Positions 1 through 15,533 of a stretch of 64,000 nt of DNA are shown piece by piece; position 1 is the first letter of the stretch, and each line of letters begins with the position of its first letter. This stretch comes from Obelidium mucronatum (lineage: Eukaryota > Chytridiomycota > Chytridiomycetes > Chytridiales > Chytriomycetaceae). The position numbers were made by a program, and so were the translations under genes. The DNA lies in the NCBI GenBank assembly GCA_025765595.1, contig JAIVFH010000108.1:45026-109025 (forward strand), written 5' to 3'. Under the pieces are notes generated by a model. The model was given only the letters and a program-made list of their open reading frames with translations. It searched no databases and was not told the origin of the DNA.

Positions 1-363
1 CAGGCAGTGTTGAAGCCTTCAGAAGCAAGACCGAAAGCGGCACGAAGACCAGCACCTCCAGCACCGACAACAATAGCATCGTAAGTGTGGTCGATGATTG
101 GGTATGCCTGGGTGAGAGATTGACCCTTGGAGCAAAAATAAAAAAAAAATGGGTTAGCTTTGAGAGATGACCCAAAGCATCGGCTTACATCGGCAGACTT
201 TGCTCTAAGTTGCTGGTTGGAGAAGATGCCACTAGAACGGGTGCTCGAGTGGAACGAAGAGCGGAGGGTCTGGAAGATTCATGAGAACACGTGTGGCGAA
301 CTCAAAGACAGCACATACCGCGATAGACCGAGGACGAGCCAGACTAGAAGAAAGCCGGAACAT
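1..363 (-). CDS. SDH1: Succinate dehydrogenase flavoprotein subunit, 5' part (cut by window edge)
   Basis: This is the flavoprotein subunit of respiratory complex II, which oxidises succinate in the mitochondrial matrix and passes electrons to covalently bound FAD. Three exons can be read: 363-319, 269-189 and 125 to the window edge, joined by GT-AG introns. Exons 1 and 2 give a mitochondrial presequence ([15 protein letters not shown], then a Ser/Arg-rich stretch). Exon 3 gives [20 protein letters not shown], the Rossmann FAD-binding GxGxxG motif at the start of the mature SDH1 protein. The rest lies left of position 1. All three joins keep frame. The identification rests on the exact family-typical motif and is secure; only the short first exon is inferred. 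Confidence 0.9.
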
Positions 364-812
364 TGTCTGCAGGTTGTTTTGTTAGCGTTTGATATTTCCG
401 ATGAAGTATTTGAAGAGATCGCATAATGGCTCCTATCCACAACTGTCTGCTTCCCCGCGATCCAAAAATTGCGTCTCTTTTCGAATAGCCGGGCATTTCC
501 AATAGGATCCAGGATAATACGTGTGCGTGGTGCGTGGTGCATGGTATTGTTGCGCCCACCTTGACTTTTTGTCTTTCAAAAAAACGCAAATCAGAAATCG
601 ATAACTTGTGAGCTGCGATCTGAGACGTAAATACTGGTGAATACTCTGAAATTAAAACTCTGAAATCAAATTATCAAGTTTCAAATCTTCGAATTTCTAA
701 TTCTTTCTCTTTTATTCCATAGTTTAATAATTACTCTCAACTTCAACAAACAAAGAACACAGTTTTTGTAGGTCAACTACAACTCGAGCTGTGGCTGCTG
801 CTGCTACTGCTT
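364..812. other. Intergenic, SDH1 promoter side and protease 3' side
   Basis: About 450 bp between the SDH1 start and the 3' end of the first metalloprotease, both on the minus strand. It is AT-rich from about 600 onward. Open frames here are short and without recognisable similarity. I see no RNA gene or repeat. Confidence 0.5.
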
Positions 813-2100
813 TCAACAGCCTCCAACGTACCATTTTCCCCAAGTCAACTTGTAAGAGCCATAGTACGCGCATTGGTAAGTAACTCCATTTTGGCACAAT
901 GTTGCTCCGTGTTTGGCGCAGAATTGTCCTTCAACTGGAGCATCATTGTCATCTACAACAGTTGAAGTGGTGATAGCAGGAGTAGTGATGGTAGTGGTAG
1001 TAGTGGTCGTAGCCTCGGTCGAGGTCGCAACGTCAGTGGTGGTAGATGTTGCCAAAGTGGTATTGACTGTGGTGGCTGCGTCAGTAGTTGAAACAACATC
1101 GGCTGTAGTGCTAGGTGCGGTTGTAGTAGTAGTCTCTGAGGTGGTAGAAGTGGTGGTCGAGGTTGTTGGGGCTGGGGTTGTTGTAGTCGTGGTTGTAGTC
1201 GTGGCACTAGTCGTTGTGGTGGTTGTGGTGGTTGTAGTCGGCTTTGGAGGGACAACAGCGGCCGTTGTGGTAGTTTTAGGCACAACAACATCTCCAGTGT
1301 TTCTATACAAGGTATACTGAGCCTGCATACGAGCGTACTGGCCTGGAGTAAACGTAGTTAAACATGAATCAACGGTGTAGTCCATGTAATTGTGGACTGG
1401 GTCTTCGCCGATTCACAGGACAGCCGGAAGCAGCCGAAGCCTCGGCGGGAGTATCATCAACGTAGTCTCCAGTAGCTGAACAACCACCTTCGAATGTATG
1501 GTAGAGACCGAACCAGTGACCCACTTCATGTGTGGCAGTCTTTCCAAGATCGTATGGCACCAAGTATCCACCGGGGAGCGTACCGTGGTGGATGAGAACA
1601 CTGTCGTCCTTGGGATACCACTTGTAGCTGGAAGGAAGTGTTGCAATACCCAAAATACCACCATCCGGGTTGTTTGTGTAAATGTTGAGAGTTTCGGCAC
1701 CCCCAACACGGAGGGCGGCGGTCATTTGACTAAAGAGGGGTTCCCTTGTCTTGGCAGTCCACCAAGCAGAGTTGTTTTGACGAGTGACGCCAGCCAAAAA
1801 GAATTGCATCTTTCCTTGGAAATCAATGTTCAAGACGTTGATTTGGTCTTTGATCATGCTGTCAGGGATTTCTCCATTCCTCAAGCCAGCGCCATTCGAA
1901 ATGATGTGAAACCAGGTAGGAACAACAATGGGGGGTGGCTCAGCGAACGAAACCGAAGGAGCAAAGCTGTCGGAGAAGAAGTTTTGGAAGTGGGCCTCCA
2001 CTTGGACAAGTTCGTCGGGTGGGAGAATGGGAGTGCCACAAATACGAGCATTCACGACTTGAGCAATCAAGCCGGCAATGATGTAGGTCAAGAGTGTCAT
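813..2100 (-). pseudogene. Secreted M43-type zinc metalloprotease, copy 1, frame broken by a deletion
   Basis: A secreted peptidase with a signal peptide (MTLLTYIIAGLIAQVVNA), then a metzincin catalytic domain with the zinc site HEVGHWFGLYH, a long Thr-rich linker and a C-terminal Cys-containing module ending TWGKWYVGGC. It is a tandem paralogue of the intact gene at 2407-3501, and alignment runs end to end. After SGCPVN the frame changes at about 1408-1420: relative to copy 2, about 29 nt are missing, including the region encoding DTCTGPQFPG. The Met-turn segment (NYMDYT) lies in the next frame, and that frame is then open to 813. As written, the protein would stop 19 residues after the deletion and lose the Met-turn, linker and binding module. 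It is either a recent pseudogene or an assembly error. The linker is longer than in copy 2. Confidence 0.8.
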
Positions 2101-2406
2101 GTCTATGCTGGGGATTTTTTTTTTCTTCTCGAACTTATAACTTGCAATGCCTCAATATGACCGTCATGTGACCGAAGTTAAAAGAACCAATAAAATCCCG
2201 GTGTCTAGTTTTTTTCTTGCAGTCAGTGAATGCAGCGCTTTCTTCAATGGAATTTTTTGGAGTTTCAATTGAATTTTCAGGTGATTGAATTTTCAGGGGT
2301 TGTGAGATTAAATTTTTTAGAAAGTTTGAAACATGTTTATTTGTATCTCATAGCAGTGAAAACCCAACTGGGAAAATGAAAGCGATAGGGTTATTTTATC
2401 CAAAGC
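2101..2406. other. Intergenic spacer between tandem proteases
   Basis: About 300 bp of AT-rich sequence upstream of copy 1 and downstream of copy 2. It should hold the copy 1 promoter and the copy 2 polyadenylation region. I see no other feature. Confidence 0.5.
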
Positions 2407-3501
2407 TCAGCATCCACCGACGTACCACTTGCCCCAAGTCAAACTGTTGGAGTTGTAGTAGCCACATTGGTAAGTGACCCCTGCAGCGCATTGAGTTGAG
2501 CCGTGTGGTGAGCATGGCTGTCCTTGAAGACCGCCAGTCGACGTCGAAGTAGTGGCAGGTGCTTTGGTTGTAGTAGTGGTAGTAGTGGTGGTAACTTTTG
2601 TGGTAGCAGCAGCAGAGGTTGCAGTTGTAGACTTTTTAGTTGTGGTGGTTGTAGTAGTCGTAGTGCCCGTAGGAATGACAACACCAGTGTTTCTGTAGAG
2701 AGCGTGTTGAGCCTGCATACGAGCGTACTGACCTGGCGTGAACGTGGTCAAACACGTGTCAACGGTGTAGTCCATGTAGTTGTGGACTGGGTCTTCACCA
2801 GGAAACTGTGGGCCTGTGCAGGTATCGCGGCTAACTGGGCAGCCAGAAGCGGAAGAAGCCTCGGCGGGAGTATCATCAACGTAGTCACCGGGAGAAGTGC
2901 ATCCTCCTTGAAACGTGTGGTAGAGACCCATCCAGTGACCGACTTCGTGGGTGGCAGTTTTTCCAAGATCGTATGGGGATTTAGAGCCACCAGGAAAGGT
3001 TCCGTAGTGGATGATGACACTGTCGCCCTTTGGATTGGAGCTGTATCCAGAAGGAAGAGTGGCAATACCGAGAAGGTTTCCACCTGGATTATTGCTGTAG
3101 ATGTTTAGGGTTTCAGCACCACCTTTCCTGAGTGAAGGACCCAGACTGCTTCCAGAGCTTGAAGTCCACAAAGCAGAGTTGTTTTGACGAGTAACTCCAG
3201 CTAGAATGAACTGAACTTTTCCTTCAAAGTCAACGTTGAGAACGTTGACTTGGTCTTGAATCAACTTATCAGGGACTTCACCGTTGGCATAACCTGCACC
3301 ATTGGAAATAATGTGAAACCAGGTAGGGACTACAATCGGTGCTGCTTGAGCAAACGACGAAGACGTTGCAAAGCTGTTGGTGTAGAAGTTCTGGAACTGC
3401 GCTTCGACTTGGAGGAGCTGCTTTGGTGGCAGTTCTGGGGTGCCGCATCGAGCAGAGACGGAGGCAGCTAAAGATGCAAGGAGGAAGGTCACTTGAAGCA
3501 T
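2407..3501 (-). CDS. Secreted M43-type (pappalysin-like) zinc metalloprotease with Thr-rich linker, copy 2
   Basis: An intact single-exon gene of 364 residues. Residues 1-17 form a signal peptide (MLQVTFLLASLAASVSA). The catalytic domain follows, with HEVGHWMGLYH (three zinc-binding His and the catalytic Glu) near residues 190-200, the family pattern GDYVDDTPAEASSASGCP, and the Met-turn NYMDYT near 243. A Thr/Lys/Ala-rich linker spans about 283-325, probably O-glycosylated. A module of about 38 residues with four cysteines ends in GKWYVGGC. That module looks like a small carbohydrate-binding domain, but its CBM family is not certain. The expected role is extracellular protein breakdown during saprotrophic or parasitic growth. 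The metzincin assignment is strong; M43 rather than a related metzincin family is inferred from the sequence after the zinc site. Confidence 0.88.
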   Translation of the reverse strand: MLQVTFLLASLAASVSARCGTPELPPKQLLQVEAQFQNFYTNSFATSSSFAQAAPIVVPTWFHIISNGAGYANGEVPDKLIQDQVNVLNVDFEGKVQFILAGVTRQNNSALWTSSSGSSLGPSLRKGGAETLNIYSNNPGGNLLGIATLPSGYSSNPKGDSVIIHYGTFPGGSKSPYDLGKTATHEVGHWMGLYHTFQGGCTSPGDYVDDTPAEASSASGCPVSRDTCTGPQFPGEDPVHNYMDYTVDTCLTTFTPGQYARMQAQHALYRNTGVVIPTGTTTTTTTTTKKSTTATSAAATTKVTTTTTTTTTKAPATTSTSTGGLQGQPCSPHGSTQCAAGVTYQCGYYNSNSLTWGKWYVGGC

Positions 3502-4690
3502 AGTTTTTCGATGAAAGGTTTTGTGGCAGAATCGTAAGGAAAGCTGCTCTTTTTAAGCCTCTGAATTTTTCAGTCAACTGATTGTCGCATGATCATTCGT
3601 TCCGGGTGGCTCGAAGCTGCAAAATTTCAAAATCAACGGAGTCTTCGTAGAGGCCCTTCAGTCTTTTCGAAATCTGTCGAATAATGAATGTCGTCGGGTT
3701 ATTTCTTGCCGATCTGTGGCCGATCTGTGGGAAGTCAACGCGACGTTGCTTAGCGTTTTCAAGTTGACACAAGCCACGATTTTCACCTTTCTTCAGACTC
3801 GCCATTGGAATAGAACACAAAGGAAACCTACTGAAAATGCGGTGGGAATGAAGATCGGAAATACGATGGGAATAACTTGGAAAACATTTATTAACCTATT
3901 TGGATTAATTTGGATTCACATACTAACATCAAACTAACTTCTAGTCCCTGATGCATTGGATCGAATGGCGGAATGAAACAAAGCTTGTGCGTTGCTTTAA
4001 TAAAATGATTCCTTGGTTGTTGACGCATCTGGCAACTTCACAATTCCAGCTTCTGACGCCAACCACCACTCAGGCAGTTACAACATCTCTAATTGAAGGC
4101 CAAAGCCAGAATGTATCTGTTGCCAACGAAGTATAGATTTGTAGCTTGGGAAGCTTGGTTTCTAAACGGACCACACCAGGAAGCCCTGGTCCCACTCCTT
4201 ACTCGAATCTCGAATTACTCTGAGCCTGATTTTCGATTTGACTTGACCCTGGCAGTAGTTGCATTGGATGGACATTCGCAATCTAGTGTGGACCTTGTCC
4301 ACAACCAAGTCCTACCTGCCGAATCTCTTGTTCTTGCAAATCCCGAACTCGCCTCAAAAGAAGTATGGCTTCATAGTGCGGCTGATGGAATCAAGTACAA
4401 TAGATATGACACATTTGCCAACCCCTTCAATTAAACATGAGCTTTATTACTGCAGGATTCTAACATCGGCTTTCAACGTCTTTGATCGTCTTCCGAATCA
4501 AAATCAGTTGCTTCTGGCTATATTCACGCTGAGAAAACACCGCAATGGTGATGCATCCTCGGCAGTAACGTCGCGACTGTGTGTCCGTTTTCAGCAGCTC
4601 AAAGAGCTCCGGATCCAGCGCATGCTCCGAGGCGAGTCTGTTGTTCAACCCGTGTCGGTGTAGTTTAATTTTAATCCGAGTTCCTCCAAC
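3502..4690. other. About 1.2 kb without a supported gene
   Basis: The open frames here are short (largest about 113 codons at 4093-4434, plus strand) and show no recognisable domain, signal peptide or coiled coil. The stretch should contain the promoter of protease copy 2 at its left end and the promoter and 5' UTR of the coiled-coil gene at its right end. A decayed gene or an unrecognised small exon cannot be excluded. Confidence 0.4.
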
Positions 4691-4794
4691 CAGCCGAGCT
4701 GACTGCGTTTGACACTGCGGCTGTGTCCGTGTCTGCGCCTGGGCGAATCGACATTGAAAGCACAGCGCAAAGAACTAAAAGTGGCCAAAAACAA

Positions 4795-7700
4795 ATGCCG
4801 CAAATCGGCGCCGATGCTCCCGCCGCCCGCAGCGCCGCCGCCGCCGAGGCCGCTGCCGCCGAACGCGCGCTGGCCGCCGAGCGCGACGCCCGGTCCGCGC
4901 TGGCGCTGGCGCTCGCCGCCGAGCGTGCGCGCGTCGCCGCGCTGGAACGTGAGCTGCGCCTCGCTCAAGCCGCTCTGCTCAAGCCGCCGCAATCGAGAGC
5001 GATCGGGAGCGAGAGCGAGAGCGAGGAGCACGGCGGCGTCCCCGTCCGCGGCAGCGAAGACAGTGCATACTCGTCGGTTTCCACAATCAACCCCGAGCAT
5101 CAACATGCGGAGCTGGAATCAAACGATGCTGGTGCTGTGATAAATGATGACACCTCTGCGAAGCCGGCGGTTGCTCAATTGGAACAAAAGCTTGCTGCTG
5201 TTCATGGGACCTTGGAATTCATGACAACCCAATACCTCCAAACTACCGAAGAAAATCACCAACTTCGCCACAAGCTTTCGACGGGAATTTCTTCCAACTC
5301 CTTCGCAGCGCCCGCATCACCACCCCCTGAAAACTCCGAAACTGCCATCTCAGTTCCGCATTTTATAACCGCTGAAACCCGTTGTCATGACGCCAAGTTC
5401 CTCAGCTACCTCATCTTCGACTTATCTTGCTGGATCCCTCACTCCAGAACCACATGTTCGTCGTTCTTCATCTTTCAATGACGCGTCGGCCCTTTCTGAG
5501 CGAGTCGTGCACCTTCAGTCGCAAGTCCAGACCCTGGAACTTAAATTGGCCGCCAGTCAAAACACTATATCTCAACTTTCGGCATCTCGTCGACAACAGT
5601 CCGGGGATGATGTTGACTCTGTTCGGTGATTCTGAAATTTTGTTTCTGCTTGTTATCTATACTCACTTTGGAAAACAGTACACTATGGAAGAAGCTTGCC
5701 GCCGAAGAACACCAAGGTCGCCAAAACCAGCAACATATCGCGCGTTTAGAAGCTCGAGTAAACTCTCTGCTGGACCAGCTATCACACAGTCGAGCTCTGA
5801 AGCAGCGAATCAAGGATTTGGAACAAGATCTATCACAAGACTCTTTCCAAGAGGACCAGTCAACATCATTCCACACAGCCGTTTCAGAAATCTCATCGAA
5901 AACGATTTTTGCACCTTCGACTGAACCGGTGGTAGCGGCGAATACACCAAGACTGAAGAGACTTGGAAGTCGCGGATCTCAACAGAACTTGAAAGAATCC
6001 AAAAGTCACAACAGGAATACGACTTAAAACTAACGACCGTTGTTCGTGAGAAGGAAAAGCTTGAAAAAAAGTGCATGGTTTTGGAAAAAATTCTTCATAC
6101 AATTGAATCCAACGCCAACGCACTACCCATGCTTCCCTTCTCGATATCTTCTAAATCCGTACCGAAAACATCAGCATCTGAAGCAACTTACCAAACTCTC
6201 ACTTCAACTATATCTGAGTTGACAACCCAAAACGAAACGCTCTCCCATGACCTTCAGACTTCTCGCCTTGAGCAAGACCAATCCCAACGCAAAATTCAAA
6301 CACTAGAAACCGAACTGTCTTTGTTGGAATCCCAAGTCAGGCAACTCACGATCGAAAAGGAAACGTATAGCGCTAGAATTGCACAGCTGGATTTACGGCT
6401 TGAAATGGATACCATGAAAGTAGCAGCTATGGCCGCCGCCCGAAAGGAAGAAGAAGCCAAAGTCGTTCGACTTACCGAGGGATACGAAGGAATGGTGAAA
6501 GGTCTCACTGACGAAATTGTTGGACTCAAAAATGACATTGTGGCTTGGGAGAAGAAAGAGCGGGAGGCTAGGGAAATCAAGGTGATTTAAACTATTCCAT
6601 CGTTTTTTGTAATTAATGGGGTTGCATAATGCTAACAAAAAATTTTTAAAGGCAGTGTTGGGTGAAGACAATGATCAACAGGAGGGTTCCGCGCGCATTT
6701 CTGAACTTGAAGCCAAAATTCTGTTGCTAGAACGGCAATTACGTCTTTCTAAAACCAAGACAGAGGATGAATACATGGAGTTGAGTCTTTGTTTTCTTAT
6801 GCGTTTCTTTTGTCAGGGGTATTTTTAACCCACAAAAAAAAATTACGTTAAAGATTGCTTGATGAAATGCTATTCGAATTGGATGAAGAAAAGAAACAGT
6901 TAAAAACACTGCTGAAGTCGTCCCGATCAGAAAACAAGAAATTAGACCAAGACAATCAAGATTTAAAAGAGAAGCTTGCCGAGAAAGAAAAGGAGCTCGC
7001 GGAAAAGCGCAGCCATCGAGATGATGATGATGATGAAGATGAAGACGAAGATGCAATGATGGAGTAAGTTGCTTTTGTTTTTTTGAATTTTAATTTACAT
7101 CTTTTATTAAACTTGATCTCATTTTCAAGATTGTTTGAGGAGAATGCGAAACTCGAAGAAAAGGTGGAAAGGCTGCAGGCGAAACTGGAAACTTCACGAT
7201 CGCAATGCAAAAAACTGGAAGAAGCAAACAAAGCAATGAGTGAAAGTTTAGCCACTGCTTTGGCGGAGGCAAAATCGTTGGGTGGTAAAACACTTGAGAG
7301 ATCACGAGAAGTGGGTGTAGATGTAAAAGACGATGAGTATGTATTTGGTTCCCGTTCCATTGAATTTGATTATGATTGTTTAGCATTAATTGTTCACGTT
7401 TGTTGATAGGAAGGAAGTGGCTAAACTCAAAGAGGAAATGGGAGAACGGATTCGAGTTTTAGAAACTCAATTGGCAGAGAAACAGCAGGCGTGTATTGTA
7501 CTCGAGGACTCAAACAGAGAATTGAGAGAGGTCTCAACAAACACATATCAAAAACCACAAACCACGGCCAAGTCTGATGCTACCTGCAGAGAGTGCCGTT
7601 GAAGAGTCAGTCTCCAGGCAAATGAAACAGTGAGTCGTGTAGTAAGGCTTTACGAAAAATCTTCTTACCTTTATTTTTTCCAGGTTGTAGGACGGTCTCT

Positions 7701-10030
7701 CTGATTTCAGGTCTGCAAGCATGCATTGTGGCCTTGGAGGTTCAGTTGGGTGAGAAAGACGTTGAAATTCAAGAATTGAACGAACGCCTTGGCGACAGCA
7801 ACTTTGCAGCCAAAAACAGCCCGTACGTTAAACCGCCTGACTGTTCATTCAAATTAGTAAATGCCGGAATTTTTTTTTTCCCAGCTCAATGAAGGAATCA
7901 ATCCAGGAGATAATGGAGCTGGAGCGTCAAGTGTCAAACCTAACTGCACAGCTTTCTGCGTCCCAAGAGCGGTATCTTTTATTAGAGGCAAATAATTTAT
8001 CTTTGACCCGGACTCTGTCTCACCGTGTATGTTACTTCATGCGCAAAGACATTGGCAAATATTGATTGAAATACTAGTTCTCTGGCATTGGCACCAAAGA
8101 AAAAATTGGCGGCTATCAATCTCGTATAGAACAGCTTGAAGTCCAACTTGAAGCTAGAAACTCGGAAATCGCACAACTCAAAGAAAATGATAAACAGGCG
8201 GAATATCTTCGGTAACTCTCCCTATATATTTCCGTAAATCAATGATCATTTAAGCATCAAAAACATATAGAGTAATCGAACAGTTGTCGTCAGAAGTATC
8301 GCACTTGGAAGAACACGTTGGTGTCCTAAAAGGCGAGCTTGCTTCTTCGCATACCAAAATCTCGGCATTGGAGCAGGATCTTCTTAAATCCGATGCTGGT
8401 TCTCGCAAAACAAGCGGAGCCCGAGTCTACTGACTGGAAACAAGTTTCCAGAGGCCAATCGGACGCTCTTGAGCAGACTTCAAAAGAAAATCAAAATCTT
8501 TTGGAGCAGAATATGCTTTTGAAATCAAGCAATAATGTCATTGAGCAAGAACGCCTTCGACTTGTTGCAGAAGTGGCTCAACTTCAAGCCGTCTTGGCGA
8601 ATACTCAACAGTCATTGGAAACTGTCACCGGCGACTGTACTCGAAAAGTAGAGGCTGTGAATCGTGACGTTGCTGCAGGCCCTATCTTCGGCCATGGAAT
8701 CAACAGCGAAATATGCCACCGAAGTTACAGAACTCCAAACAACAATCAAATACCTCGACAGCGAACTTCAAGAATCAAACAATCTTAATGCAGCTCTTGG
8801 TACTCAAGTCACAAGTTTGAAGCAGCAGTTGGCCAACACGTCATTGCTCTTCAAGTCGCGTGACAGTTCGCTGCCCGATGTCGACGTTGACAAGCTTATA
8901 ACCCGGGAATCTGATGTTTCGCTTGACTCATCGGGACAACCAGCATCACCTGTATGCAACACGAGCTCGCCTTTGATTGCCAGCGACACGGAAGACTCAT
9001 TGTCCCACCAAGACAGAAGAGAAGCATACTCTATCACCGTTATTCAAAAGCCGAATCGAGTCCAGGAGCTTGAAGATATGCTGGACAAGCAGAAGCAGGA
9101 ATTCGAGTTTGTCTCTAAAGAACTTGAGCAAGCAAAGCTTGAGTTACACAACCTCAAGGAACAATTGACAGCTTCACCGAAAAGCAGGAGCTTAGGGCTT
9201 GCAATCCGCAGAACCTCCAGTGGAGACGGTTCTGCTTCATTCTTCATTTGAAGCCATGACGGAAGAAATTCAACAAAAAGACGCCAAAATCGCTGAACTG
9301 AATCAGCATTTACAATCGCTGTCTCATATTCCTGGAATTCTTCGTACTTGGGAGGATGCTTTCAAGGACCAAGAGAAGCATATGGATTCTCTTCAAGCGG
9401 AGCTGCTGTCCGCGCAGCGTCAGTTGAAGAAATTGCGCACCGAACGAAATGGTCCTGTATCAACGGCTCTTGTGCCTCAGCCAGGATTGAGTGATACAAA
9501 CGAAGCCGTTATGGATATTCGCAGTTCCAAGGAAGAAGTCAGTAAAAAGCGCTCCCGATCTGTTGAACCAAAAGGCGCCGCCGTTGTTCCTGGAAGCCTG
9601 GAGCCGCGTTCTGCCGAGTGCTAATCCGAATATGACTCCGTCATCGCTGCCAGACCTACCATCCCCTTGTCAAGAACCATACTTTGTCGTGTTCAACCAC
9701 CAAACGAATGAATATGAATTACCCGGGACAAATTCGACTGGACCGGAAACTAATCAGCGTTTGATTGCTGTGGAGTCTCCGCAATACATCAGCGTCCTCT
9801 TCACAATGATAATTCGGCTGAGAAGTCTCCTCCATGAATCGCAGCTTCAAACCAGAGCCTTAGGAAACCAAATTACAACTCTTGAAATGGCGAATGCAGA
9901 TGCGAATTTGCGAGCGACTCGTGTGAGAACTCAGTTGGTGGAGTTGGAGACTTCTTACCGTTTACTGGAAGCACGTTTGGCACGAAAAGGAAAGAAGCTG
10001 AATTTACTGTCTTGCTGGAAAGACAAATGA
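4795..10030 (+). CDS. Long coiled-coil protein, many exons, several frame breaks (possible pseudogene)
   Basis: A multi-exon gene coding almost entirely for heptad-rich coiled coil. The first ATG in the open N-terminal frame is at 4795 (MPQIGADAPAARSAAAAEAA); upstream only GTG codons precede it. The N-terminus is an Ala/Glu/Arg-rich coil in very GC-rich DNA. Normal GT-AG introns can be seen, for example 6582-6651, about 6779-6852, 7061-7129 and about 7337-7409. The frame also changes without introns at about 5365-5390, 8665-8685, 9190-9215 and 9595-9605. The last kilobase matches the C-terminus of the giant kinesin-like gene at 29784-41490: ETVLLHSSFEAM, TWEDAFKDQEKHMDSLQAEL, then the NEYELPG and RLLEARLARK segments. 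No motor domain is present upstream. It is either a decaying paralogue or a real gene in an indel-prone assembly. Molecular role unknown. Confidence 0.7.
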
Positions 10031-10310
10031 ACTATGGGTGTTTATCTATATCCTGTTACTATGACAACATGCGCAAGCAAGACCTTATGAAATTGTATCC
10101 CTCTTCACTCAAAAAAAGTATATATTCAGGTTGAACAATTATTAAATAAATGACGAAAGAACCTCAAATCAAGATAACTGTTATTTGAGGCATTAAAAAG
10201 ACGGAACAAAAGGTCGACTATATAAGTATTTTATTTAATTTTTTGAGTGAGGTAGGTGTTATGTGTGACAAAGTGGTATGTGTCCAATGTTCTCTGAAGT
10301 AAATTCAGAT
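10031..10310. other. Convergent 3' region
   Basis: Tail-to-tail spacer between the coiled-coil gene and COX6. It is AT-rich with AATAAA-like motifs near 10140-10150 that fit polyadenylation. Nothing else is seen. Confidence 0.45.
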
Positions 10311-11225
10311 TTAGTTGGCATCGGCCCACCAAACCTTTTGACGAACAGCCTTAAAGTCACCAAGAGCGTGGATGTCAACAACACCCAATTCGGTCAAGAG
10401 TGGAGCCAACACCTGCTTGTATTGGTCGTATTGCTCCTTCTTGTGCACCTTGTGCTCAACCGCTTCCAGAATGCGCACAGTGGTGGCAAAAGTGTCCAAA
10501 CGACGGGCAGCCTTGATGGCTTCACCGACAAGTTCAACCTGTGGACACCAATCCTGGGCAAAGATCTGGTTGAGACCACGTTCGAGCTCAAAGTCATCCT
10601 GCACGTTTTGGAAGTGGGCGGTCCATTCGGCAACGTACGCGTCGTACTCCTTGGTGACGGCTGGGTTCAGTCCGTGAGAGTAGGCACGGGCTGGAACGAG
10701 GCGGACAGCTGGAGCAGCTAGATGAGGGAAAAAAGAAAGAGAGAAACAGTCAGAATCGTGGTTTTTTTGAAATTTGGAGATTTCAAGGATGTTGGATAAG
10801 GTGTGACGCTGGATGACTCGCTCCCATAGAAAGACATTCCTTTGCATCATTCACACCCAGCAGACTTCAAATTAATGCGCTTTAGTCCCCCCATTGTCGA
10901 TTTTGATGTGATTGACAGCCGTAATTTCGATGGATTTGCTAATGTCAATCAAGATATCGTCAACTCCACCCACGCAGCACCAGCGATGTCCCAATACGAA
11001 GACTAAAATGGCCTGCAACAGAAGCATTGACCATACAGACACCTCGATCTGCAAAGGGCGCTACATCCTGCCTGCCCTTCGATACGGCTTCTTCATCCTT
11101 AGATCCTAGACCAATCCAGCCCTTCGAACACCTCCGGCTCCAGTAAACGGTCGGCAGATTGCTTTACCTCTTTGGACAAAGTTGATGGAGGCAGCGCTTC
11201 TCTTAGCAACGAGTTGGCGAAACAT
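10311..11225 (-). CDS. COX6: Cytochrome c oxidase subunit 6 (mammalian COX5A family)
   Basis: A nuclear-encoded peripheral subunit of respiratory complex IV, facing the mitochondrial matrix. Exon 1 (11225-11168) encodes a presequence, MFRQLVAKRSAASINFVQR. A 450-bp intron (11167-10718) is long for this window. Exon 2 (10717-10311) encodes the rest. The join restores frame and gives about 154 residues, normal for the family. The mature part starts near ARAYSHGLNPAV and contains the family-typical DDFELERGLNQIF and helical repeats through EAIKAARRLDTFATTVRILE. No defects are seen. The long intron holds only short open frames with no recognisable content. Confidence 0.88.
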
Positions 11226-11377
11226 GTTTTTTGGTCAAAGGCAAAAAAAAGTGAAAATGCAACTTGCAATGTCACATGCGTCATTGCCAACGTAAGGATA
11301 TGATTTTCTTATTTCTATTCACTTCTTTCCAGTTCAGATTATATTATGTAGTTTATATCATTTTTTTGCTGGGATCA

Positions 11378-15235
<3,858 letters not shown>

Positions 15236-15533
15236 TTCTTAAGAACAATAACATGCAAGAATAAAACCCAATATTTGAATGAGGGTCTTTGAGATCATTT
15301 CTCACTACCATTTCTCTAATACTCTAACTGGCGACTATTCTTCTCAGACGAGCCGAGGTTGATCTTTTTAAGAGAAAGGCATCAATACCAGTAAGAAAAC
15401 GCAATTTTGAACGTGTTTTTAACTGTGATAACTTCGTATTTATTTAGGTATATAGTTCTCATTTTTTGCATAAATATTAAGACTTCACCACCACTGTTCT
15501 CGCACACACCCACGACCGCATTAGCCATCCACA
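15236..15533. promoter_or_regulatory. Head-to-head promoter region, pecanex-like / NOT3
   Basis: About 300 bp between two divergent start codons, so it must contain both promoters. It is AT-rich at the centre. I do not recognise specific factor sites. Confidence 0.4.

Noticed and set aside
913..1320. Plus-strand open frame rich in Val
   Set aside because: It is the antisense shadow of the Thr-rich linker of protease copy 1 (ACN codons read backwards as GTN).
4093..4434. 113-codon plus-strand open frame in the 3.5-4.7 kb gap
   Set aside because: No recognisable domain, no supporting splice context and no paralogue in the window. Length is within chance for this composition.
7018..7060. GAT/GAA simple repeat
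   Set aside because: It is the coding sequence of an acidic Asp/Glu stretch in the long coiled-coil gene, not an independent repeat feature.
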